From Jacaranda mimosifolia (taxonomy: Eukaryota; Streptophyta; Magnoliopsida; Lamiales; Bignoniaceae), in contig CM032129.1 of assembly GCA_018894105.1 (NCBI GenBank), positions 29,963,468-30,027,467 on the forward strand: DNA of 64,000 bases, read 5' to 3'. Every line of letters starts with the position of its first letter. Position 1 is the first letter of the stretch. Made by a program: the position numbers and the translations under genes. The notes under the pieces are model-generated. The model made no database searches. It had not been told where the DNA came from and saw nothing but the letters and a program-made list of their open reading frames with translations. This document shows, piece after piece, positions 46,381-57,749 of this stretch.

Positions 46381-46944
46381 TCTGGCCAGCACTTCCTGAT
46401 TCTTTTTCTGGGCATCGCAGGCCTTCCCAGCAGCGGTTAGGTGCCTTTCTCTCAACTGATGGGTCCAACCACGACCCCTCATATTAATGGTTACAGAAGT
46501 GAAGAGGTTGAGGGAATTTGATAGTATGTATGGTTGTGCAATCTGTCGAAAACATTTTGGATCATTTATTTTAAGGAACAAATGTAAAATTGGTCATGTA
46601 ATTTGAGGGCTTTAACTTTTTGGGCCGCAAAATTGGTACACTACCTTTAAAAATTTGGTAATTTCAGGACAAATTCTGCCCGAATTACATTTGTCATCGG
46701 CCAGTGTCTACGTGGTAGCTGATTTGGCGCCACATAGTGCCACGTCAGTCCAAACATTCTCCTCTCTCTTGCATGGCGTATAATGTGGCAATTAAACCTG
46801 CCACATAGCACATTTATTACACTTGGACAAAAAAGAAAAAAAAAATTGCACAAAAAATCAAAAAACAAATACAAAAAAACCAAAAAATATACATATACAT
46901 ATATAAATTTATATATATAACATATATATAATATAACACCCCCC

Positions 46945-47215
46945 CCATGCCCCGCCTCTATCCCTAAACCCTAACAAACTGTCATGGCAGCTATGCAAAC
47001 TGGCCGGATGAAGTCAGATTTGGCCACTGGCCGCCATGGCAGCTTCGCAGCCTAGTGGCCGTTTTGGCTACCAGATTTTTTTTTTTCTTTTGTTTTCGCC
47101 GGCAGCCAAATGGGTCGGCTGCCATGGCGGTGGCCATGGCAGCAAAACGGTTTCCCGTGGCTGCCGGCTGCTGGGGGGGGTGTTGGGAGAAGGGTGGGGG
47201 AGGGAAGATAAATAT
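46945..47215. other. GC-rich patch inside the long inverted-repeat element
   Basis: Abruptly GC-rich sequence with repeated GCCATGGC, GGCAGC and CCGGC motifs in AT-rich surroundings. The open frame 47036-47269 through it is low-complexity and has no domain. It may be a captured fragment or a foldback. Confidence 0.4.
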
Positions 47216-47300
47216 ATAATAATAATATATTTTTCATATTTTTTAATAATTTTTTCAAAAAAAATATAATGGGATTTAATCTGGACCGTCGATATCTTAA

Positions 47301-49143
47301 GGCTGCGTTTGGTTGCAATGATGAGATTGGATGTGATAAGATTGAGATGGATTTGTAATCTATATAACATGTAAATACTATTTGATATTTTGTTGGTTGC
47401 TAGGTTTGAGAGTATGGATATCTCAAACAAAATACATTTTTGTTGTTTGGTTGGTAAGTATTGATAATGTAGGATATACTCAAATTTACTAAACTAACTT
47501 TATGCTCCATTGTGATGACTAAATACCCATCCATAACTTTAAATAACAAGATGCATTTTGGCAAATGATGTGTTTCATGCACAAAATTTTCTACACAAAT
47601 TATCTATAATTTTCTACACGATTAATGTGTTTCACGCAACTACAAACACAACTAAACTTGAAGGGATTGTTTATACTAGCAATTTTAGCACACTTAATGT
47701 AGTGCTAAAATTTTATATTGGAAAATAAGTAAAATATTCATTTATTTTTTATATATTTCTATAATTTTAATATTTTCAATATATTTATTTAAATTTTTAC
47801 ATGAGTAAAAGAAAAAATTAAGATAGAAGAAAAAAGTAAAAAAGTAAATATTTGAAGAGAAAAATATTAGAGAAGAGAAAAAAAAAAAAAAATACTTGGT
47901 AGTTATGAAGTTTAAAAATAATAATGAGTAAAAAACACTAAAAAACATACCAAAATAGGATAGGTATTTTATATACAGTATAGATATTTCATCATTTGGT
48001 GCTTAAATCATTTCGCTATACTAAATTCATATTAATAACACTTTTTTAAACTAAATATTTTAAAATTTAAAAAATACCAACATAAGAAATAGATGACATA
48101 AATTTATTAGTGATATGGGGTTGCCCAAATATCTAGGCCCAAACCAAGTTGGCCCACAGGCGCAGCACCAGGTCCAATCTGGCACCCATGGCCCATATGC
48201 ATAATCGACCTCAATCAACCTCCCGCCTAATGGTGCCCCATGCACAGAACGACGTAAGGTCGATGTTGTCAACTAGCGAGATCGAAACAGTACAATACTT
48301 TGCCACCGCATTAAATACACTGACGAGCGGCACGCCTCCACATTAATGGCGCATGCCATCCTCTCACCGCCTGACACAACAGGCGCTGCTACAATATACC
48401 ATCATGTCCTTAAAACCTGGAAGGGCAGTTATTTGGAAATATACAGATAGGGGAAATGACTAGTCACCCCTGGCACAAGGGTTAGGGCCCCTGGGTGTAC
48501 CAGGGGCATCTCAGACAATTTTTCGAAGGGAGAAGGATATAAATACCCTCGCTCCAGCCTTTTTGAGGTACGCACTCATACATACAAAAAAATCCTTACT
48601 CCACTGCTCGATATCTCGTCGATCTATATTGATTTAAGCATCGGAGGGCCAAACCGAGGGCTCCTCGCCTAGCCTAATGTTTATTGTGATTGCAGGATTC
48701 ATCCCAGCTAAGCAAGAATCCCGGTCAGCCAAGTTGGGTCTCATTCAAATCAGCAATTGGACCCATATCCAGCAAATCGAACCCTCATCAATTAGGTAAT
48801 TTTATTTTTTTAATAATTAACTGAAATTATATGACATTTATATACCACATAAAAAAATCAATGAAAATCATATAATTAATAGCCAAGTAATAAAACAAAA
48901 TTTGTGCACTAATTAATACAATTTATAATTGAGGGACAAGTATGTCTTTTTTATATATTCTTGTAGTTGGAAATATTGGCCTTAATACCACATCCCACCT
49001 CCTAGGTGGGATCCATAATCCCTCACCTTGTTGAATTGGAAATCGGACCACAAAATTATAAAGGGCCCAGTACTTTTGAACCAAACAAAAATTGAGTTTG
49101 ATAAACATTATATCCAACTCAATCATAGCAACCAAATGAAGCC
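47301..49143. mobile_element. PIF/Harbinger-like (Tourist) element interrupted by a solo LTR
   Basis: The ends GGCTGCGTTTGGTTGCAATG and, on the other strand, GGCTTCATTTGGTTGCTATG are inverted repeats, with further inner similarity (ATGATTGAG, TTGGAT). TAA is present on both sides (47298-47300 and 49144-49146), the 3-bp duplication of the superfamily. Subtracting the 685-bp LTR insertion leaves about 1.16 kb with no transposase. Confidence 0.8.
48111..48790 (+). mobile_element. Solo LTR of the Retand-like family (680 bp)
   Basis: It begins TGATATGGGG and ends ACCCTCATCA, the same ends as the LTR at 7354-8136. ATTAG occurs directly on both sides (48106-48110 and 48791-48795), a perfect 5-bp target duplication. 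A TATAAATA (48538-48545) matches that in the other LTR. No internal sequence remains, so it arose by recombination between the two LTRs of an inserted element. Confidence 0.95.
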
Positions 49144-49751
49144 TAAGGATAAAATCCAATGGCTTTATAAATGAGGGTATAATTATCTTTTTATACACAA
49201 AAATTCACATCTAGTCGCACACATCCACACGTGAGTTACACCAACACTTTCAGGGGTGTTTATTGCAGATTTTCAAAATTACGAGGAAGTTGTTCATATA
49301 ATTAAGAGGATAAACTTAAATTTTTATTATTTAATTTTTATTTTATTATATTTGAGTTAATAAATAAAATATATTTATATTAAATTGGACCATTTCAGAC
49401 ATATTTATGATTTTAATTTTACTACGTAATTTTAAATTATATAGTTAAGAGGATAGACTTAAATTTTTATAGTTTAATTTCTATTTCATTTTTAATTTAA
49501 TAAATAAATTCAACAAAATTTAATTATATTTTAGATATATTTATTAATTACATATTATTAAATATACAACTAATAATTATTAAAATTATATGGCTTAAAG
49601 TGATAAATTATATTTTTTTAAAAATTTAAATGATAAATTTGTATCAAATAAAATCTTATAAATTTGAAGGATATTTGATATTTTAAATTTTGATGTGTAA
49701 GTTTTAAATTTTTTAGAATTCAATTGCAATTAATTTGATCATTTGGCAAGT

Positions 49752-49782
49752 GAGATATGTGTATGTGTGTGTGTGTGTGTGT
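49752..49782. repeat. (GT)n microsatellite
   Basis: An uninterrupted GT run of about ten units within a TATGTGTATGT-rich stretch at the inner edge of the right inverted repeat. Confidence 0.9.
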
Positions 49783-50159
49783 ATGTACATATGTATCTAT
49801 ACATATAAGTATATAAATTATTTTTCAAGATTTTTCTATTTTTTGGTTTTTTTGCATTTGGTTTTTGGTTTTTTGTGCATTTTTTTTTCTTTTTTGTCAA
49901 AGTGTAATAAATGTGTTGATGTGGCACTAGGTTTAATTGCCACATTATATGCCATGCAGGAGAGAGGAGAATGTCTGGACTGACATGGCGCCAAATCAGC
50001 TGCCGCGTAGATACGGGCCAGTGACAAATGTAATTCGGGCAGAATTTGTCCTCAAATTGTCAAAATTTTAAATGTAGTATACCAATTTTGCGGCCCCAAA
50101 AGTTAATCCTACTTAGCCAATATGGTCAAGTTACAGGAACAATTTTGCATTTTCCCTTT

Positions 50160-51224
50160 TTAATTTGTGCTTCATTAAATATTTTTATTAAGAAAATATT
50201 TAATATATATATAAAATAGAATAAAAAATAAATTACGTTTAATTTGAAGTAGAGAATCCAAACTGACGTCTTCTTGGCAGCAGCCCTCCATCTTCGGACC
50301 AGCCACCTGGCGAGACAAGAAGACGTCAAGAGTAAAATAAATTGTTTTTACCTTGGTGATCATAAATTAAATTCTTATAGAATAACATTGGGTTGTTCCG
50401 AAAACCATTCACTAATAGATACGCGGAGTTCATCATGTCCGTGGACCACTAGACGCAGTCTTTGTCTTTGTCTGTTGTTACCTATTCACTAGTTCAATTT
50501 ACTACTGCAGGTTTTGGACCAAGGCCTGATGACTTTCTATTCATTTTTGCTATTTCATAGCAACATATAGTATAATAACACATGCTATTACCTTTTTATG
50601 GTCCGAATGATTTTTGGGATCAATTATATGAGGATGAACATACTCTTTTTGGTGGATATGTTGATACTAAAATTCCCTCATTTTTTATGTGCAAAAAGTT
50701 GTGGAATATAATATGGAGAAATACAAGAATGATGAGTATACCTCTCTCTCTTACGATAATACACAAATATTTTAAAATTTGTAATTTTTATCATGTGAAT
50801 TGTATTCAATTTATTTTGGATATGATCTGAATTCAGAGCCATTCATTTTGTTAATGCGACACCTTCAAAGTTTAATATACTTCATGTAATGAACTTCTTT
50901 TTGTATTTCTCGAAGTCTAATATATTTTATATAATAATTTTTTTTTTTTGTATTTTTCGAATATAAGCCGGATCCCTTTAATTGATAAAAACAACAAGAT
51001 GCAATAGATTATTCTCATCAAAATACCTCAGAAGATTTTTTCTTCATATAATACTTAGATGTGTGCCCACAAACTTTTCCCACGATATCAACCACAAGTG
51101 CTTAGAACAAATCAAGAAATGCCTAACCCGCAAAAATCCTCGTTCCTAACTCCCTTACGATGAAGGAATTCACAAAAACCAATGCAGACCTTGTCCCAGC
51201 AGTACCTCAAAGACAAATCCACAC
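50160..51224 (+). repeat. Duplicated block B, upstream of TPS-g copy 2
   Basis: It aligns with 36640-37340 and then 41535-42210, in the same order but without the intervening 4.2 kb. It begins immediately after the right end of the long inverted-repeat element. No gene is supported. Confidence 0.75.
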
Positions 51225-51233
51225 TATAAATAG
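51225..51233 (+). promoter_or_regulatory. Intact TATA box of TPS-g copy 2
   Basis: TATAAATAG, 130 bp before the ATG at 51363, in sequence that aligns with the copy 1 promoter. Confidence 0.75.
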
Positions 51234-51362
51234 ACACTTTTGTTGCCTGCAGGATTATCACATCATTGCTCTGAGGAATTCCATTTTCGTTTCTTCCCTT
51301 TTTTTTTTTTTCTCCCTCTCTCTTCTTTCCCCTTTGATCCGAACAAAATTATATTTCACTAC

Positions 51363-53707
51363 ATGGCAGTACGCTGCCATGGCTTTTCACCTAATTTTGG
51401 TCCTTTTCCTTCTATTTTTCTTACTGAATTCTTCAATAGTGGGAAGAATAAACCCTTCCGGGTTGCGTTTGGAGCTGCTACTACTCAGAGATATTGGAGC
51501 AGCGCCGAACGCTTTTTATCAACTTCTGAACCCTCCAGACACCAAGAATGTCTGAATGGACATACTTTTCCGGTTAAGTTTCCACTTGTAATTTCCAGGA
51601 CAATTTTTCCAGCCGATTTTCTTCCAGAGTAAAATCATTAATGTTATTGCATGCAGGTTAAATTCTTCATAGACTATGAACAAAAACTAGAGGAAGTTAA
51701 GCGCTTGCTCAAGTCGATGGAAGAAGAAGATCCAATAGAAACTTTGATCTTTGTGGATGCCATCCAGCGGTTAGGAATTGGCCACCATTATCAGGAGGAG
51801 ATTCATAAAATTCTCACGCAGCACTACGTGAAAACCCGCTATAGTATTTATGGATTCTACTCTCTTCATGATGTGTCACTTTCATTCCGACTATTGAGAC
51901 AGCAAAGATACCACATATCTTCAGGTCCTTTGCCATTTCCCTCTTTGTTTCCCCCATTTTTTTTAGCATTTCTCATCTTTTGTTGTGTATATATACATGC
52001 ACAAACGTGTTTAACAATTTCAAGGGCAAGGATGGAAGGTTCCTAGGAAAACTAAAGCAAAATATCAGGGGATTGCTGGGATTGTACGAAGCTGCACAGA
52101 TAAGTTTTGAAGGAGAAAATATACTTGACGAAGCCGAAGATTTTAGCCGCCAACTTCTCCATGAATGCATGGCAGATATGGACTATAAATGGTCTGAAAT
52201 TATTAACACGAGATTGAGGCACCCTTATCACAAGACCATAACAAGATTGACGCAAAGGAACTTCATAAGAGATTTCGGGGGCACGAATGGATGGGGAAAA
52301 GCATTAAAAGAGCTTGTAGAAATGGATTTTCTGATGGGACAATCCATATACCAGAAAGAATTGCTCCAAGTTCTCAAGTAAGAAAAAAAGATGCGCATTT
52401 GACAGAAAACCCAGAGTTTTAATTTCTTATTCTTTTAGTTAATTAATTTATAGAAAATGTTATGTCATTTTAGATGGTGGAATGATCTAGGCTTAACAAG
52501 GGAGCTAAAGCTGGCAAGAAACCAGCCACTAAAATGGTATACATGGTCAATGACGATCCTCATCAATGATATACGCTTGTCGGTGGAGAGAGTCCAGCTT
52601 ACCAAGTCCATAGCTTTTATTTACTTGATAGATGATGTTTTTGATCTTTATGGGACACTTACAGAGTTGACTATCTTCACGGAAGCCGTGGACAAGTATG
52701 AAAATGGCTTTTCTTCTTGTAGTTTTATTAATATACTTAAAATTTAATCAACCTAATTAATATTTATATTGAATTTGTTTGATTAATATGTGTTTATAGA
52801 TGGGACTATGCCGCCATTGATAAGCTGCCTGACTACATGAAGTTGTGTTACAAGGCCCTTCTGGATACCACAAATGAGATAGGCCACATGATTTATAAGA
52901 AGCATGGGTACAACCCTATCAACTCGCTAAAACAATCGGTATATACATGTTGGAGTTTTCTCGATTTGGGTTTGGAATTAATATTGGAATTCCTTAGAGA
53001 GTCAGATGTTTCACAGATCTTCTATATTACTGCAGTGGACGAGTTTGTGCAAAGCATTTCTAGTGGAAGCGAAGTGGTTTGCATCCAGGGATTTGCCGAG
53101 AGCAGAAGAGTATTTGGCCAATGGCAAGGTGAGCTCGGGGGTGGATGTGGTGCTAGTCCACTTGTTCTTTCATTTGGCTCTTGGCGGAACCAATGAAGGT
53201 GTAATCCATTTAAATGATACATCGACACTCATATCCTGCACAGCTGCAATCCTTCGTCTTTGGGATGACTTAGGAAGCGCCAAGGTTTGTTTTATAGTTG
53301 ATGTTGTAAGAAATTAAAACTACTTATCTACAGTGATAACTGATAACTATGAGTGCTAACAATCAGATGATTAACAGGATGAGAATCAAGATGGTAAAGA
53401 TGGTTCGTATATCGAGTGTTATATGAAAGATCGTAAGAGTTTATCAGTTAAGCAAGCACGAGAGCATGTAATGAACATGATAGCAAGCGAATGGAAGCAT
53501 CTTAACAAGGAGTGTTTCCATCTAAATCACTCCTTAGCATCATCGTCTTTTCAAGAAGCTTCTCTTAATCTTGCAAGGATGGTTCCTCTCATGTACAGTT
53601 ATAATGACAATCAACGGCTTCCGATTCTTGAGGCATTTGTTAAGTTAATGTTGTTCAATGAAACATCCTTGGACCACCATGAAGCAAAAGAAGAACAATA
53701 CACTTGA
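51363..53707 (+). CDS. Terpene synthase, TPS-g type, copy 2, with lost intron 2 acceptor
   Basis: By alignment with copy 1 the exons are 51363-51572, 51657-51924, (52005)-52377, 52474-52695, 52800-52938, 53036-53284 and 53378-53707, equivalent to 596 residues. The protein keeps DDVFD, the DDLGSAKDE metal motif and [18 protein letters not shown]. The intron 2 acceptor, AG|GCGTG in copy 1, is AA|ACGTG here (52003-52004 AA). The only nearby downstream AG that restores phase is at 52045-52046, which would drop 13-14 residues ([13 protein letters not shown] region) at the start of exon 3. Other AGs shift the frame. Retaining the intron gives a stop at 52044-52046. The other five introns are canonical. 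The first 70 residues look like a plastid peptide. The gene may be a young pseudogene or may make an altered protein. Confidence 0.85.
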
Positions 53708-55200
53708 TTCTTTTGTTTGTGTAAATGTACTATGTCTTTTGAGCCACAAAATTTGGTGAAAAGACAATTCATTTTCATGTTCTAATAGTATCAAGATCGA
53801 AGTCTTTGATTTGATTAAAGGGGTGTTTGTAAAAAGTATTTTAAAGTGATTCTTAATTTTTTTTTTTTCAAATTTAAGTTAATTGAAGCGTTTAAAGTAA
53901 CAATTTCTATTTCTGTTCGAGGTTAGACTTTGGAAGCAGTTCACACCCAACTTCAACTTTTATTTTTCACACTTTAGATCCTCAATTTTAATGCTTGTTG
54001 CAAATATTTTCTACTTTGAGGTTTGATTGGCTAGCTAATAGCATTCATTATCTATATCAAATTACTTTCTCCCTTAAGCAATATTAATGGAAACTTCAAT
54101 GTTAAGGATAAAACAACAAAAGAAAAAGAAAGTGACAAGACAACTATATAGGACAAACATTCATATATATATATATATCTGTCCTTCATGTATTGGCAAT
54201 TCTGCAGTGCATTTCCTATACGAGAGGACAGCCCATATGGAACCACTACAATTAAAATACAAAACCAGCAAGCATCAGATTTGCATTGAAAATGTGAAGA
54301 TTCAAATTTCAGTATCATAAATTATTCTAACTAATGCATGCTCAGAAAACAGCATCGACAGATTTCACAGTTCTCTCACTATTTCTAAAGGACGTCTCTA
54401 GGACAATTGTTTGGCATTCTCAAGCAGCTAGCCCGACAGGCCGTAAATTTAATGAGCCCTGATGAGGAATTCTCTATGGAAGTAGAAATAGAATGAAGGC
54501 GTCTTTATTATAATTACAATTCAACAATAGAAAAATTGATTCATGATTGTTGGTTGCACTAAATGTACTTTTATACATGTAGCCAACTAGAGATATATAT
54601 ATATATATATATTTTTGGCAGGGAATTGTTTTTAATTAGACTTGAGTATCCTGCAGTCTCGAATCCACCCTAATCTAAAGTTAGAATTGATGCAACTGAG
54701 GTTACTTTGACCCAAAAGTGTTGTTTAAGATACTCCTTTGGAGGATGCGGATCTTGGAGAAGAAATAGGGACTTAACTTTTTGATAATATATCTTTCCAA
54801 CAGCTTTTGGTAATATCATATCAGCAAGAATATTACGCACTATATCGCTTTCTTAATTCCTAAGTTCTACAGGTAAGACTCAACATTGCAAGAAAATGAA
54901 GTTTAAGTGTGTGTGTGTATGTGTAATTTAAAATTAGAGAAATATACGCAAAAAATATTGAATTGATATCCCACTGTTAAGCATATGACAGCAAGACCTT
55001 TGTCTCCGTTCTTGACTATTGTCTTCCTCGGAAACTTCAAGAAAAGTGTAAAAGATAATTTTTAAATCTGAAATTCAGATATCCTCAAATCAAGCTTCCC
55101 CAACAAAGACCTCCCCTTATTAGTAGCACACCCAAAAAAAACTACTGCAGTCCACTTGAAAATGCTGCAAATCAGCACCCACTTTTTTCTTTTCTAAAAC
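53708..55200. other. Intergenic region downstream of TPS-g copy 2
   Basis: The first 550 bp align with the copy 1 3' flank. (TA)n runs occur near 54163 and 54593-54612. No gene is supported; 54640-54900 has higher complexity but no frame that I recognise. Confidence 0.5.
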
Positions 55201-55350
55201 TACTGCTGACCAAATGACCAAATCTCTTAAAATACTGCAGCTCGAGGACTCCACTTTCTTAAAGGGTCCAACTTTCCAGCAAAGACTCTGCCTACTTTCT
55301 TCTTCTTTACTTAAACACAAATCCCACCTAGTATCGATCTATTATTTCTC

Positions 55351-55701
55351 ATGGCTCGATTTCTCCTTCTTTACTTCATGATATTTGCTTCTCTAGGAAG
55401 AAGAAGTGAATCCAGGATAGTATTAGAATCCATCGCCCCGACAGGCGTGGCCCCTGCCGAAGCAGAAAAAGCATTTGGCTCAGTTTCAAGTCCGGCGCCA
55501 TCGTTGGGTACTGGGTCGACGGGCACAAATGGAACTCCAGGCCTGACAGACATTTGGAAGCGTCATTCGAGTAATAAGTCTGTTGCGGGTGGAGATGTGA
55601 TTCTTGGAGGATTTGCCACTGCTCTCATCGCCGCCATTGTCTGCTACATTCGGATCACCAGAAGATCAAGCAAAGATTCTCACTCAGACAACATTCTGTG
55701 A
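55351..55701 (+). CDS. Small secretory-pathway single-pass membrane protein, unknown function
   Basis: This single exon encodes 116 residues. Residues 1-21 form a hydrophobic signal peptide (MARFLLLYFMIFASLG). Residues 22-66 are a Pro/Ser/Gly/Thr-rich extracellular-type stretch with APAEAEKAFGS and SPAPSLGTG. A conserved-looking segment, DIWKRHSSNKSVAGGDVILGG, leads into a transmembrane helix at about 83-101 (ILGGFATALIAAIVCYIRI), followed by a short basic tail RITRRSSKDS. This layout (signal peptide, short ectodomain, one membrane helix) fits a type I membrane protein or a precursor of a small peptide. I do not recognise a named family. Upstream sequence (from 55210) was duplicated to 46190-46380, where the start codon is lost. 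The ATG at 55351 is the only reasonable start because the signal peptide follows directly. Confidence 0.72.
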   Translation: MARFLLLYFMIFASLGRRSESRIVLESIAPTGVAPAEAEKAFGSVSSPAPSLGTGSTGTNGTPGLTDIWKRHSSNKSVAGGDVILGGFATALIAAIVCYIRITRRSSKDSHSDNIL

Positions 55702-56744
55702 ATTTTTTCAGGTGTTTTCCAGGAGAATATGGATGAAATGGTTTAACGAGTTATACTGTCCGATTTCATGGTAGACGCGTAGTCTTTGCTTCATTTTTCC
55801 TTGTCTATGTTTTTCTCTCCTCTTTTCTCTTTCTTTTTATTTTTTTATTTTTTTAAAAGTTTAGTATGGGAGCACTATAGTGGGTCTTCAACGTTAGTGC
55901 ACATTTTTCTTGAAATATTACATAATATATAGTTGCTTTATTGAGATCAGTTAATTAGGAGTATTGTTTACGAAACTGGAAAAATATACCGCAAATAATT
56001 AATTCCTTATTTCGGGATTTTCAATTTGAAGATATATCAGAATCATTTTTTTTTATTTTATTTACACCATCTCGCACATTAAAAATTAATTACATTGTAC
56101 GTACACTAAAAGCTCTCGTTAGTGGTTAAATTTTGGACTTCACTCATATAATAATTTGTTAGAATTTAAATTTTAAATTTTACACATATAAGAGTAAAGG
56201 TAATAATATTAGGTTAATTAACTACTTAACATATGAGTATGAGAAATTATAGATATCCTTAAGGTAATTTCTTAAGATCCCTTTAACTCTTAGCACTCCT
56301 AGCGGATTTTATTTTGTCGAATTTGGAGTTAAAATTTTCAAATGACTCAAGTGGAGGTGGACTTTAAATTAGATTGAATGGGATACCAAAATTTTGAATT
56401 TTATTGGGAACTAGAATTATCCAGATCAACCCTGTGAAGAATAATCTACTAAGCATTTCAGTTTCAATTCTAACAAAAATTTTAATAGTAAATTTCGTAG
56501 GAAATTTTGGATAAGTCGGATTGACGACGTCTCTCTTTTGGACAATGATCAGGAATAACTTTAACAGAAAAAAAATAGATTTGGTAAATATTTGGAGGTT
56601 AAGTCTTAATGAAGATTATGCGTGAGACGAGACAAGCATGGATATTTAAGATAATGGTGTTCTCTAGAGACATTAGGACCCCTTAGTCCGGGCATAATTA
56701 TAACAATCCAAATTAACTCTAAAAAAAATAAGTTGATAAAAAAA
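55702..56744. other. Intergenic region downstream of the small membrane-protein gene
   Basis: It contains the 3' flank of that gene and AT-rich DNA. No coding feature or clear element seen. Confidence 0.5.
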
Positions 56745-57265
56745 AAAAAAGTGGTAATTTGAGAATGATAATTAATTATATATATTAATTGATTTTCTAT
56801 TGTATCACTAATGATATTTTTATGTGATAATAATTTTCATTTTGTCAGAATATAACTTAATAGTGGCAAAAAATAGTGTTTTAAAATGACAATTTAAATA
56901 TAGTTCTTGCACTATTAAACTTGAAAAAATTATAACTATTGTGTTAAGATAAGTTTTTTCTATCACTTAATAGATAGAGTGCTAGTACATTTGAAAATTC
57001 TTAATTGATTAGTTATAAATAGCCCATGCAAAGAATTATCCAAGTGCTACATCGACAAAATGACGTTCATTTTCAAATATTGCAAAATAGAATGAAATAC
57101 GATGAGATAGAAATGAATTTCCTACTCTTAACGATCAAAGTGAGCCTATAATTCTGAATTCATTAATTTAGTAGGATTTGAACTTACGACTAATAGGATA
57201 CATAATTACTCACATCTTTAAATATCACTTACTATTTTGTCACTAATTTTTTTATTATAAAATTA
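56745..57265. mobile_element. Decayed relative of the CACTA MITE at 40653
   Basis: The segments TATCACTAATGATATTTTTATGTGATAATAATTTTCATTTTGTCA (56795 onward) and TCACTTACTATTTTGTCACTAATTTTTTTATT (57226 onward) follow the order found in 40653-41104. About 200 bp of unrelated sequence (near 56995-57210) interrupts it. The ends are too eroded to call. Confidence 0.6.
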
Positions 57266-57639
57266 AATGGAAAAAAAAAATCATAACAAGAGTGTCATAA
57301 GTCGTCTCATACGATCCTAAGAGAGGATGATAAGAAAATATATATATATATAGATATATAGATATAGATATATTAAATGCACCATGATCTTCTGCTATTG
57401 AGGTTGTAAAACGATAATAAAATGAGGCTACAAGTAAATATAATATGACTGCAACAATGTTAGAAGTGATATGAGAAAAGAATAAGTTTATAATACCACT
57501 CCACGATATGATTAAGATATAATACTTGCATGCTTTTGGGCTTTAATAAACGATTAAGGATGTTACGTAGTCTAATAAATATCAAATCCCTATTATTTTT
57601 AATTCCCTTTTATTTTTTAATTTTTTTTGACAAATAGGG

Positions 57640-57745
57640 AGTTTTTTTTTATATTTATACACACGCACATCAGGAGTCCGTCAGGGCTCGAACTCTTGAC
57701 CTCCCACATTATGTGGGAGACTAATGCCGCTGGGCCACAGGCCAC
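57640..57745 (-). mobile_element. tRNA-derived SINE-like copy
   Basis: On the minus strand a box-A-like TGGCCCAGCGG (57737-57727) and a box-B-like GAGTTCGAGCC (57695-57685) are at tRNA-like spacing. Between them the stem CTCCCACATAATGTGGGAG is visible. The 3' part, GTGTGTATAAATATAAAAAA, is an A/T-rich tail as in SINEs. Confidence 0.65.
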
Positions 57746-57749
57746 TCGA

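Larger units (their letters stand above)
46575..50156. mobile_element. Candidate element with about 340-370-bp inverted ends, hosting nested insertions
   Basis: 46575-46915 and the reverse complement of 49785-50156 are closely similar: GGCCGCAAAATTGGTA, GGACAAATTCTGCCCGAATT, AGCTGATTTGGCGCCA, ATAATGTGGCAATTAAACCT and CACATTTATTACACTT. Similarity continues into the A-rich and TATATA-rich inner edges, so the two sides mirror each other. This fits a Mutator-like element with long terminal inverted repeats that later received the PIF-like and LTR insertions. Two independent copies in opposite orientation are the alternative. There is no transposase frame and no clean 9-bp duplication. A GC-rich piece (46945-47215) could be captured host sequence. 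Confidence 0.55.

Noticed and set aside
46186..46581. Minus-strand frames near the TPS-g copy 1 3' region
   Set aside because: They overlap the remnant of the small membrane-protein gene promoter and show no protein features.
46961..46975. CCCTAAACCCTAA, telomere-like
   Set aside because: Only about two units; an interstitial telo-box-like motif and not a telomere or array.
47036..47269. 77-codon frame in the GC-rich patch
   Set aside because: Low-complexity F/G-rich sequence without a domain, inside a transposon candidate.
51160..51555. 131-codon frame overlapping TPS-g copy 2 exon 1
   Set aside because: It is in a different frame from the TPS exon, which is fixed by alignment with copy 1 and by the phase of the following introns.
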